33,908 nucleotides of DNA from Oerskovia rustica (GCF_014836555.1 NZ_JACSQQ010000020.1:1-33908), one strand, 5' to 3'; positions 7,909 to 15,177 are shown, counted from the stretch's first letter. Program-made: numbers and translations. Notes: generated from the letters alone by a model not told the origin.

Positions 7909-8991
7909 ATGCACGAGTCCTATGCTGGTGCACCCCTATGTCCGCTCTGTAACGTCATTGGCATGGAAGAAACGCATGGCACTCCTGCCGATGAGGAGGA
8001 GCCTTCAGACGACAACACGGCGACCCGCTCGCCAGCAACCACGCGACCTCGTGGGGATGGCGACCTGCGTAGGTACGTGCCGTACCCGACGAGGGTGCCG
8101 AGATCTGTCTTCCAGGAGGCGGATAGAGCCATGCGCCTCTACGACGAGACAGTCAACAAGCGCGACCGCAGCCTGAAGCAGTCGCTCCGCCAGATCGATC
8201 TCGCGACCAGAGCAACACCGCAGTGGAGTGACGACACCTGGCGGCAGATCGGTAGAGCCGGAGCGCTCGCTCTCAGCCTCGATCCGGTCATCCAGGCAGA
8301 GACCGGAGCCATCGTCAACGCCGCCTACGACGCGCGGCTGACGGGGGATACCAAGCACCTCGAAGACGTGTTCGCTGCCACCAGCAAGCAGACGCTGGAA
8401 TTGCTCAGGGGCGTGGGTCCCGTCGCCATCCTCGAAGCAGGTCTTGCCGAGTCTCGCCGTGAGTACGAGGCGTTCATGAAGAAACTCCGTGGGTCCGGCA
8501 AGCCTTTCCCTGACCTACGCCACATCCCAGAGCAGGCTCGCTCTGCTGACATCCCAAGCCTCGCCTCTCAGGCACTCTCCCACCTTCCGTCTGCTGTGAC
8601 GCTCCGTGAGGTGTTCGCGCGCTTGGAAGATGTCGAGGACGACAACCGCTTCGAAGAGGCGGTCGAGGCAGCGCTGCTCGACGTTGAGCCTGACTCCGAC
8701 CTGGCGTCCCCTGCTACCGAAGAGGAACTGTCATCACGCCAAGCGCTGATGGAACTCCTGTCCGCACTGCGACCTGATCTCACTGGAGACCCTGACCTCA
8801 GCCGGAAGATCTCGCGTTATGCGGGCGCGAGCAGTGTGGTCTTCTACGGCTACCTGTACTACTTCCAACCGGACCTGTTCGTCGTGATGCGGGTCTACCT
8901 GGAGATGTTCGGTCTGGGAAGCCTCATCTCCGGAGCGATGCACAAATTCAGCGCACCCAAACAACGCCGCGACTCCGAAGAGCAGGACTGA
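7909..8991 (+). CDS. Unrecognised membrane protein A of the element
   Basis: I do not recognise this 360-residue protein. It has an acidic, probably disordered N-terminus (to about 50), a soluble helical middle (about 60-265) and a C-terminal hydrophobic hairpin (about 302-320 and 322-345), followed by a charged tail KQRRDSEEQD. Residues 276-294 carry SRQALMELLSALRPDLTGDP, closely matching the next gene. The two proteins therefore share a C-terminal module. Most of the chain should be cytoplasmic with the hairpin in the membrane, but orientation is inferred. Neither candidate start has a good ribosome site: ATG 7909 follows CGAAAAAG, while ATG 7963 (MEETHGTPADEEEP) gives an acidic start like the next protein's and could be leaderless. 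The stop lies 25 bases before gene B. Codon use is less GC-rich than in core genes. Confidence 0.8.
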   Translation: MHESYAGAPLCPLCNVIGMEETHGTPADEEEPSDDNTATRSPATTRPRGDGDLRRYVPYPTRVPRSVFQEADRAMRLYDETVNKRDRSLKQSLRQIDLATRATPQWSDDTWRQIGRAGALALSLDPVIQAETGAIVNAAYDARLTGDTKHLEDVFAATSKQTLELLRGVGPVAILEAGLAESRREYEAFMKKLRGSGKPFPDLRHIPEQARSADIPSLASQALSHLPSAVTLREVFARLEDVEDDNRFEEAVEAALLDVEPDSDLASPATEEELSSRQALMELLSALRPDLTGDPDLSRKISRYAGASSVVFYGYLYYFQPDLFVVMRVYLEMFGLGSLISGAMHKFSAPKQRRDSEEQD

Positions 8992-9016
8992 TGCTCCGGC
9001 TCGCTACGCTGCTTCC

Positions 9017-10051
9017 ATGACCACAGACGGCAGCAGCGAGCGTGCGGGCTCATCTGACGACGAGCGGTACGAAGAGGTCGAGGAGACGAGCGCTGCCGAG
9101 GGCGAGCCTGAGACCTCCCGCGAGGTAGCGCATTTCCGACCGCCTCGAACAATGCGGGATGTCACAGGCACTCCGCTCATGAACTTCGCCAGGATCGACA
9201 CCGGTGACATGCTCGGAATCGGCAAGGTGGTCAACGACATCCAGCGCTCGATGATCCCGGACATGCAGACCTGGCAGAAGGAACTCCTCCCCTCTATCAC
9301 CGCCATCCAGCGTGACCTCGTTCCGGAGATGGCGCAGTGGCATCGCAGCGTGCTGCCGAGCATGCAAGGGATGATCGACACTCTGCTGCCATCACTCGTC
9401 ACCGTGAACTCAGCCGTCCAAGTCAGCGGCATCACCGGCTTCCTCGACATCTTCCGAGAGCGTCATCGCGAGATGATGAGGGACCTGTTTCCCGGCTACC
9501 GCGCAGCATCCATCGTTGGTGCGCTCGCCACCCAGGGGTCCAGGACCGCAGACGCTGCGTCCGCACGTGTGATCCAGCAGTTGGTGGCAGACCCCATCGC
9601 AGACACGAGCGCACTCGAAGAGATGACACCGGCGCTGAGACTGGCAGCAGACGTCGCCTCCCGTCTCACCAGCACTGACGAGGAACTCGACGAGGAGCAG
9701 TTCGAAGAGGTCGCGAACCAGGTAGCACGCGAAGTCGATGAGGACTACGACCCAGATCTCCCACCAACACCTGATGAGATGGCAGCGAGCAAAGCACTCG
9801 TGCAACTCCTCATCGCTCTTCGTCCAGACCTCTCCGACGACCCGCAGTTTCGTCGCAGGGTCGCATGGGTATCAGGGGGTGGTGGCGTTGTGGTGAGTAC
9901 CGCAATGATCATGTCCTACCCTCCAGCATTCGCTTTGATCAGCACTCTTCTCGTCATCGTGAGCATCGTGAAAGGGTTCCAGAACGGTGCGGACCGCCTT
10001 GTGGCTCCAGGCGCATACAAGAAGCCTCAGAACCCACACTCGGAAGACTGA
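9017..10051 (+). CDS. Unrecognised membrane protein B with 11-residue repeats
   Basis: I do not recognise this 344-residue protein. An acidic N-terminus (1-40) precedes five tandem 11-residue units (80-134) with Pro at 81, 92, 103, 114 and 125, for example IPDMQTWQKEL, LPSITAIQRDL and VPEMAQWHRSV. A helical middle and a very acidic stretch (220-255) follow. Then comes ASKALVQLLIALRPDLSDDP (257-276), matching gene A, and two hydrophobic segments (about 283-302 and 303-322). Shared C-terminal modules with different N-terminal regions suggest a hetero-complex anchored in the membrane. The ATG at 9017 has no clear ribosome site; TACGCT about a helical turn upstream could be a -10 for a leaderless message, or translation may be coupled to gene A. 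A pore-forming or sensing role is speculation. Confidence 0.82.
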   Translation: MTTDGSSERAGSSDDERYEEVEETSAAEGEPETSREVAHFRPPRTMRDVTGTPLMNFARIDTGDMLGIGKVVNDIQRSMIPDMQTWQKELLPSITAIQRDLVPEMAQWHRSVLPSMQGMIDTLLPSLVTVNSAVQVSGITGFLDIFRERHREMMRDLFPGYRAASIVGALATQGSRTADAASARVIQQLVADPIADTSALEEMTPALRLAADVASRLTSTDEELDEEQFEEVANQVAREVDEDYDPDLPPTPDEMAASKALVQLLIALRPDLSDDPQFRRRVAWVSGGGGVVVSTAMIMSYPPAFALISTLLVIVSIVKGFQNGADRLVAPGAYKKPQNPHSED

Positions 10052-10413
10052 ACTTTCACACCTTCCCTCGTGTCTACATCTGTAGACACTCTGAAACGTC
10101 CCTCGCGACGCCTCCTGGCGCAAAGAGCGCGAGCTCCTGCAAACCCCCATGCCACCTCTTCGGTCACTCGCTGTAGAGGCGGAGCGACCCTTATGCCTTG
10201 ATGGCTGAGGGAGGAGAGATGGAAGAACAACACCGCAAGAGCGCACGAGACACGATGACGAAGAACCCCTGGGTGAGCACTTAGTGCATCAGAGACTCGG
10301 GTCGTTGAGTGCGAGGCGTACCTGGCGAGCCTCGATGCCTACCTGAAGAGGGCGCTGATGACATGCCTCCAGCGCGAACATGGTCGCAGCGTGGAGGTGG
10401 TCGTGGTCACCGC
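10052..10413. other. Convergent spacer between the membrane pair and the ATPase-nuclease
   Basis: No convincing intact gene is seen in these 362 bases. The spacer holds the dyad at 10071-10088 and a short plus-strand reading frame with a good ribosome site, described separately as a possible broken small gene. No strong intrinsic terminator is seen between the converging genes. Confidence 0.5.
10071..10088. promoter_or_regulatory. Inverted repeat TGTCTACA-TC-TGTAGACA
   Basis: An 8-bp perfect inverted repeat with a 2-base centre lies 19 bases after the stop of membrane protein B. With no run of T after it and so small a centre it resembles an operator more than a terminator. The binding factor is unknown. 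Confidence 0.45.
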
Positions 10414-10450
10414 TCAGGCGGTTGCTTCCGCGTCTCCGTCTTTGTCCTGA
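10201..10450 (+). pseudogene. Possible small gene broken by a frameshift
   Basis: ATG at 10201 (or 10219, directly after GGAGGAGAG) reads EEQHRKSARDTMTKNPWVST and stops at 10284. Shifting by one base near 10276 opens a frame reading ALSASETRVVECEAYLASLD, then AYLKRALMTCLQREHGRSVE and VVVVTAQ, and ending at 10450 inside the antisense of the ATPase-nuclease 3' end. The good ribosome site and GC-rich third positions argue for a real small protein of about 80 residues that has decayed. I recognise no family. Confidence 0.25.
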
Positions 10451-13400
10451 TCTCCAGCGCTCGTGAGCACGGCAGGGATAGCCGTTGACGCTCCAGCTGA
10501 CGCCGCTTCTCCATCGGTTTCCGTGGCGTCAGGCGTCGTCGTGGCATCGCGTTCCGCGTCGCTCAACGGCACGTCAGGGAGCATCGCGGAGTACTTCTCG
10601 CGCATCCGCTCCACACTGCGGTCATTAGACGCTTGCCAGTTAAGATTCTCCTCCACAAATTTGTGGCGATGATTCGCATCCTGGAGAATCTCACTCCAGA
10701 GTTTCACCCAGATGGTGCACTCCTTCGTGTGCTGAATAGCACCCTTCGGCATGTTCTGCTGCGTCCGTCGACCTTCAACGAACGAATCAATCTCATCGCC
10801 GATCAGGAAGAACTCCCAGCGCGTCGAGTCCTTATTGAAGCGACGATCCTCCATGACCGCATTCGCATACAGTTCGATCTGCGTAAGTTCTTTGTGAGTG
10901 AGTTTGACGCTCGGTCGCTTCAGTTCAACCATGAGGTGCTCGAAGCGGTTCTGCTGGACCTTCGCTGCGCGCCACAGCACCAGGTCTGGTCGTCCATCCC
11001 GTCCATCGATCAGGAGTACGGGGTCGTTCGGGTCCTCCGCGACGCTCACATCTTCACCCAGGAGTTCGAGGTGCTCGCGGAGAACGCGGCTGAGCCTCAG
11101 GTCGCTGGTTGAGACACCCCACTCTTCTCCGAAGACCCAAGGTTCCTGCTCCAGCATCTTGTGAAGGTGATCGCGTTCCAACGTCGCCTTTTTCGGCCCC
11201 TTGTCGTAGATGATCGTGTCGAGCAGGGTGAGGAAGTCAAGACGATCTCCGATGACCCGGCTCGCTCGAAGCACATTTGACAGGCTTGTTCGATTAAGCA
11301 GGGAGTCGAACTCAGCGAGTTCATCCTTCGAAAGTCCGATTACGTCTCTCAACACCCTCTTGAGGCTGCTTGGGTCGTTCTCGGTCGCTTCGCGAATAAG
11401 AGTGAGCGCGAGCTTCTTCCCCTTTGGCTTAGACTCGTTGATGATTCTCGACGCTGCGACGGCAATGATGTCAAAGGTTTCTTTCTTGACTGCCTCAGCC
11501 TCGGACTGCGGCTCCCCCGTGAATGGGTATACATTTTCATCGCGCCAGTCCTTAATGATTTTCTGTTTCAGTGCGTCATCGCGCTCTTTGAAGTGAGTCT
11601 TTAGTTTGTCCTTCGCCGCTTCGAGCACCGGAGCGGCGTCGCCGCCTCCCATCTCGGCAAGCATCCAGTCGTGCTTGAGTTCCCTGAAGTTTCGCCATTT
11701 CAGGTAGGCGGTGAATTGGTGGTCCTTTGCGTGGATTCGGGAAGGAACCTCGGCAATCGTCATTCCTTCTTCATCACAGAAGAAGATGTGACGGTCCACA
11801 GTGCGGTTCCACTCGAGAACGGTGAGAGTTACCGGCTCGCCTTGGAACTCCCCAAGGTCATACTCATTCGTTTCCGTGATGAGGCGTTTGGGATCGATCT
11901 TCTTGTTCCAGAAGGTGATCTCCACCTTGGGGTAGCGCGTGAGGTAGAGGGCAAACTGCGCCGTGAGCAGATCCACGACCGTCTCGCGCAGCAGCCATGT
12001 CTGCGCCTCCGCTGTCGGCAGCGTCATGCGCACCTTGGTGCCGGTGTCTCCACTGACATCTTCCGGGTCCACCTCGAAGCCGAAACCTGTGAGGTCGCCT
12101 CGCGTACCTTCGATCCGGACCCGCTTGCGCGTGCCGTCTTCTTGGGTTGCGACCGACTCCCAGACCGCACGGTTGCCGAGACCGTACGCCGCGTAGCGAC
12201 CACGACCCTTGTGACCATGTAGGAGCCTCTGACCTCGGGTTGCCTCTGCTCGGCGCTTCCAGGAGCCTCCGATGCCGCTGAAGCCGTCCTCAGCCTCTTC
12301 TAGCGTCATGCCGATGCCGTCGTCCACGACCGAGATGGCATCGATCCCGCCACCAGCACCTTCCTCGACCACGACGTCAACGTGATCGCTGTCAGCGTCC
12401 AGAGCATTCAGGATCAGTTCAGAAAGTCCGAACCGCGCATCCTTGATGAAGGACTCAAGGAGATCGTCTTTGGCTTCGACACTGAGGCGGCGCATCTTGC
12501 TATTCAACCAGTGCAGGTCAACCCTGCTGACCTGCCTCGCCGGGTGATGATCCCAGATCATGTGGGGGTGCTGTCGGGCGCTGAGCATCGCATGGAACCT
12601 CTCCACCTCCTCGGCAGCATCCTCGACCTCCAGCACCTCACCAGCACGTCCGCGGCGCTCATAGAGCCGTTGCGCTCGCTGTGCACGCCTCTCCGCCGTC
12701 GTTGCTCCCTCTCGAAGGAGGTTGCGGCGCGGCCGAGCCATCTCCTGCGGGTCCGGACGCGTCTCGTCCAGTCGATCCACGGCTTCCTGGTAGGACTGCA
12801 TCCGACCCTTGTACCGACGAGCCGCCTCTTCGAGGTAGCGCTTCCTCTCCTCACAAGAGTCATCACTCATCAGGCGCGTGAGGGACTCACAGTCCAGACC
12901 CCAGTCGTCCCAGTCCTCCTCGTCGGACTTCGGTGGAACTAGAGCAACCTCTCCTGCGTGCACGCTTGCCAGATGGTTCTCGACCCCCCACCGGTACTCC
13001 GCGAGTTCCTCGCCGAGGTCGGCACGCTTGTACGCATGCGCCTGCTTCTCCAGCACTGATGCGACCGAGGAGAGCAGCGTGCAGGCGGCAGTGAGATCCC
13101 ATGTCGTCCGCTGGAGAACCAGGCGTCCCCGGGACCTCTTGAAGGTGTCGTGCTGGCTCTCTCGGACTGCGCCGTCGAGAGCGCCTGCCACAAGCCTCTC
13201 GACCCTCGCAGGAGTGAACCGGCGAGGACGAAAGGGTCGTTGCTTCGTGAGTGACTCCTCCCTCGCCGTCCATCGGTCGAGGCGTTCTCGCTCACGCTCT
13301 TCGTAGTCGCGCCGCTGCTGCTCCCTTGTTCGCAGGAAGAGGCTCACCAGGAGGTCAGCGCGAGGAACGGCGACCTCCTGGCTCCATGCCCGCATGCTGT

Positions 13401-13836
13401 CAGCGGCTTCAGGGGTCAGCGGTTGGAGGCTCACGTCGAGTGGTGCAGATTCGAGCCACTGACCCTCGTGGGAGTAGGCGATGACTTCTGGCAGGAGGGT
13501 CTTCAGCCTCCACCGTGGAGCGTTGCGGTAGGCGCTGCTAAGAAAGCGCTTCTGTGCGAGGTGCTCTCGCTCGCCCTGTAGCCGTGCTTGAGCCTGCTTC
13601 TTCTCCTGTGCCAGTCGGTGGCGCTCCACAGCCTCCCTGACACGCTCTGCTGCCTCGTGAGAGGTCGTCACACGGCTCTCACGCGCTCGTGCTTCCTGTG
13701 CACGCTTCAGCCTCTTACGGGGGTTCCTGCGCTCGTCGTTGCGTCGCTTGCGCCCTTCGGGAGGGAGGCGAGCCTGGAGGCGACGACGCTGGACGGAGGT
13801 GAGTCTCCGGTCCGGTCGTCGTTGCTCGTCTGCCAT
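10414..13836 (-). CDS. GHKL (Hsp90/MORC-like) ATPase fused to a PD-(D/E)XK (Shedu/DUF4263-like) nuclease
   Basis: This 1140-residue protein is the element's main cargo. Residues 1-100 are very basic and coiled-coil-like; 100-440 are helical and unrecognised. A GHKL ATPase follows: N-box S-E-L-I-L-N-A-L-D-A (E473, N477, D480), DDGIGM (D505-x-G507-x-G509) and a glycine lid GHKGRGRYAAYGLG (541-554), then a transducer-like region to about 800. The C-terminal part has a LEQEPWVFG segment (895-903), RPDLVLW with D951, VELKRP with E971 and K973, and Q986 in ELTQIELY. These give the D...ExK plus Gln pattern of PD-(D/E)XK nucleases, most like Shedu/DUF4263. The last 50 residues are low-complexity. Known relatives couple GHKL ATPases to nuclease domains in restriction-like systems. 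I infer ATP-gated DNA cleavage against phage. No Shine-Dalgarno is seen before ATG 13836, so the message may be leaderless. Confidence 0.88.
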   Translation of the reverse strand: MADEQRRPDRRLTSVQRRRLQARLPPEGRKRRNDERRNPRKRLKRAQEARARESRVTTSHEAAERVREAVERHRLAQEKKQAQARLQGEREHLAQKRFLSSAYRNAPRWRLKTLLPEVIAYSHEGQWLESAPLDVSLQPLTPEAADSMRAWSQEVAVPRADLLVSLFLRTREQQRRDYEERERERLDRWTAREESLTKQRPFRPRRFTPARVERLVAGALDGAVRESQHDTFKRSRGRLVLQRTTWDLTAACTLLSSVASVLEKQAHAYKRADLGEELAEYRWGVENHLASVHAGEVALVPPKSDEEDWDDWGLDCESLTRLMSDDSCEERKRYLEEAARRYKGRMQSYQEAVDRLDETRPDPQEMARPRRNLLREGATTAERRAQRAQRLYERRGRAGEVLEVEDAAEEVERFHAMLSARQHPHMIWDHHPARQVSRVDLHWLNSKMRRLSVEAKDDLLESFIKDARFGLSELILNALDADSDHVDVVVEEGAGGGIDAISVVDDGIGMTLEEAEDGFSGIGGSWKRRAEATRGQRLLHGHKGRGRYAAYGLGNRAVWESVATQEDGTRKRVRIEGTRGDLTGFGFEVDPEDVSGDTGTKVRMTLPTAEAQTWLLRETVVDLLTAQFALYLTRYPKVEITFWNKKIDPKRLITETNEYDLGEFQGEPVTLTVLEWNRTVDRHIFFCDEEGMTIAEVPSRIHAKDHQFTAYLKWRNFRELKHDWMLAEMGGGDAAPVLEAAKDKLKTHFKERDDALKQKIIKDWRDENVYPFTGEPQSEAEAVKKETFDIIAVAASRIINESKPKGKKLALTLIREATENDPSSLKRVLRDVIGLSKDELAEFDSLLNRTSLSNVLRASRVIGDRLDFLTLLDTIIYDKGPKKATLERDHLHKMLEQEPWVFGEEWGVSTSDLRLSRVLREHLELLGEDVSVAEDPNDPVLLIDGRDGRPDLVLWRAAKVQQNRFEHLMVELKRPSVKLTHKELTQIELYANAVMEDRRFNKDSTRWEFFLIGDEIDSFVEGRRTQQNMPKGAIQHTKECTIWVKLWSEILQDANHRHKFVEENLNWQASNDRSVERMREKYSAMLPDVPLSDAERDATTTPDATETDGEAASAGASTAIPAVLTSAGDQDKDGDAEATA

Positions 13837-13861
13837 GGCTCAACCGTAGGTAGGCCGGGGA

Positions 13862-13994
13862 GGGAGGTTACGTGGGGAGGTTACGCACCACTCACGTTGC
13901 CGTTCGCAGCGCAACAGGTGGGGCGGTGTTGGTCAGGTCTGGGGACCGTAACCTCCCCCTAACCTCCCCACGGGGGAGGTATGGCAACCTCCCC
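13862..13994. repeat. Arm-site-like repeat cluster, right end
   Basis: Six copies of the 9-base motif occur: GGGAGGTT (13862-13869), GGGGAGGTT (13874-13882), AACCTCCCC (13950-13958, 13961-13969, 13986-13994) and GGGGAGGTA (13973-13981). Copies on both strands, at both ends of the element and next to its att sites, resemble integrase arm sites. Two copies lie 26-46 bases from the start codon of the ATPase-nuclease gene, so binding there could also affect its transcription. Confidence 0.65.
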
Positions 13995-14007
13995 AGAGGC
14001 AACCAGA

Positions 14008-14047
14008 AACCCCCGCTAGCCAGCGTTCATGCTGGTCAGCGGGGGTT
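14008..14047 (-). terminator. Terminator downstream of tRNA-Arg, carried by the element
   Basis: A 17-bp stem with two mismatches (AACCCCCGCT...AGCGGGGGTT) and a 6-base loop is followed on the minus strand by TTTCTGG. It sits 18 bases after the CCA end of tRNA-Arg and substitutes for the original terminator now displaced to 6221-6254. Confidence 0.7.
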
Positions 14048-14064
14048 CTTGGAACCACTACTAC

Positions 14065-14140
14065 TGGTGCGCCCGGAGGGATTCGAACCCCCAACCTTCT
14101 GATCCGTAGTCAGATGCTCTATCCGTTGAGCTACGGGCGC
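14065..14140 (-). tRNA. tRNA-Arg (anticodon ACG)
   Basis: The minus strand folds as a standard cloverleaf: acceptor GCGCCCG/CGGGCGC with discriminator A and encoded CCA, D arm GCTC/GAGC, anticodon arm TCTGA-CTACGGA-TCAGA with anticodon ACG, variable loop AGGTT, and T arm around TTCGAAT. It is complete and serves as the attachment site of the adjacent element; its 3' half is duplicated at 6261-6304. Confidence 0.97.
14067..14110 (-). repeat. Attachment-site copy (proximal) within tRNA-Arg
   Basis: This is the 44-base partner of 6261-6304, identical at 43 positions. The crossover must lie within this stretch, probably in the identical block from 14083 to 14110 or the block before the single mismatch. 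Confidence 0.88.
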
Positions 14141-14178
14141 CCGGCCGCTCTGCGATTTCTCTTGAGCAGCCGTCGAGA

Positions 14179-14208
14179 AGACTACAACGAGTTTCGCTGG
14201 ATACTCAA
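14179..14208 (-). promoter_or_regulatory. Putative tRNA-Arg promoter
   Basis: On the minus strand TTGAGT (14203-14208) and TAGTCT (14179-14184) are 18 bases apart, placing a transcription start about 30 bases before the mature tRNA 5' end. Confidence 0.45.
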
Positions 14209-14425
14209 ACCGATACCGGCTGACCAGCCACTTCGTGACGCAGGACACCTTGATCGCCCCTCGTCGAGGCCGTCCGGCGCGTCGACGGAGCGTCAGTCGC
14301 ACCAGCCGCATCTGACGCTCATCAGACGTCATACCTCCTGTAGTCTCACGGGAGCCGGCACGACCGCGCCGACGCTCGCGGGTGAATGCCCGCGGACCGA
14401 TCGCCCGCAGACGGAGGAACCCACC

Positions 14426-15163
14426 GTGAGACTCGCTCGGATCGACACCCCCACCGGCCCTCGCCCCGTCGTCCAGGACGGCGACGTGTGGGCCGTGGTC
14501 GTGGACCACCACGCCCCGGTCCTCGAGCGCACGGGCGAGACCCACCCCGTCGACGGCACGCGCCTCCTCGCTCCGTGCGAGCCACGGGTCGTGCTCGGCA
14601 TGGCGCACAACAGCGGTCCGGCGGACCGGCTCGTCCCGCCGCAGGCGTTCACCAAGTCGGCGCGCACCGTGATCGGCCCCGGCGAGCCTGTGCGCCTCGA
14701 CCCGGCCGCGGGCAAGGTCGTGGTCGAGGGCGAGCTCGCGATCGTCATCGGACGGACCGCCCGCCACCTGACGCCCGAGCAGGTCCCCGGCGTGATCCTC
14801 GGCTGGACCGTGGGCAACGACGTCACGGCGTACGAGCAGAGCGCGCTCGACGACAAGTTCACGCAGTCCAAGAACGGGGACGGCTTCACGCCGCTCGGCC
14901 CGTGGATCGAGACGGACCTCGCGACCCCGGGCGACCTCGCGATCGACGTCCAGGTCGACGGCGCCACGCAGGCCGAGGCGTCGACGTCTGGTCTCGCGTG
15001 GGACGTCGTCGAACAGCTCGTCTACCTGACGTCGCACCTGACCCTCGGCCCGGGCGACGTGGTCCTCACGGGGTCGCCGAGCACGTCGGCGCACGTCGTG
15101 CCGGGTCAGACCTCCTCCATCACGATCGAGGGCGTCGGGACGCTCACGAACCCGATCGTCTGA
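14426..15163 (+). CDS. Fumarylacetoacetate hydrolase (FAH) family protein
   Basis: This 245-residue protein matches the FAH C-terminal catalytic fold. The metal-binding acidic residues are in EGELAIVIGR (E101, E103) and GNDVTAYE (D132), with the family segment SKNGDGFTPLGPWI around 148-161 and the VLTGSPS strand near the end. The family includes acylpyruvate hydrolases, oxaloacetate decarboxylases and hydratase/decarboxylases of aromatic breakdown; all are cytoplasmic and divalent-metal dependent. The size suits a short acylpyruvase-type enzyme. GTG at 14426 is chosen because GGAGGAA lies 6 bases before it and the protein then begins at the usual family position. It stands alone; no pathway neighbours identify the substrate. 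Confidence 0.88.
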   Translation: MRLARIDTPTGPRPVVQDGDVWAVVVDHHAPVLERTGETHPVDGTRLLAPCEPRVVLGMAHNSGPADRLVPPQAFTKSARTVIGPGEPVRLDPAAGKVVVEGELAIVIGRTARHLTPEQVPGVILGWTVGNDVTAYEQSALDDKFTQSKNGDGFTPLGPWIETDLATPGDLAIDVQVDGATQAEASTSGLAWDVVEQLVYLTSHLTLGPGDVVLTGSPSTSAHVVPGQTSSITIEGVGTLTNPIV

Positions 15164-15177
15164 CCTGACCGCCGGCC

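Larger units (their letters stand above)
6305..14066. mobile_element. Integrated element in tRNA-Arg(ACG), apparently immobilised
   Basis: The segment lies between the two tRNA-Arg repeats. It has an integrase remnant near one end, arm-site-like repeats at both ends, an IS481 fragment and lower GC than the flanks (for example 25 of 60 G+C at 11521-11580 against 43 of 60 at 3361-3420, counted by hand). Intact cargo is two membrane-protein genes and one large ATPase-nuclease gene. No replication, capsid or conjugation gene is seen. A phage-derived or satellite-like island reduced to defence cargo is the likely reading. Confidence 0.85.

Noticed and set aside
7909-7962. CPLC pair in the first 18 residues of membrane protein A as a zinc site
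   Set aside because: Only two cysteines occur, the segment may precede the true start at 7963, and no partner ligands are seen.
12382-12942. Plus-strand frames opposite the ATPase-nuclease gene (also 10633-11112 and 11671-12222)
   Set aside because: They have no ribosome site or recognisable domain and lie within the coding span of a gene with complete ATPase and nuclease motifs.
6305-14066. CRISPR array or prophage structural genes in the element
   Set aside because: No regularly spaced direct repeats and no capsid, tail, terminase, replication or conjugation genes were found.
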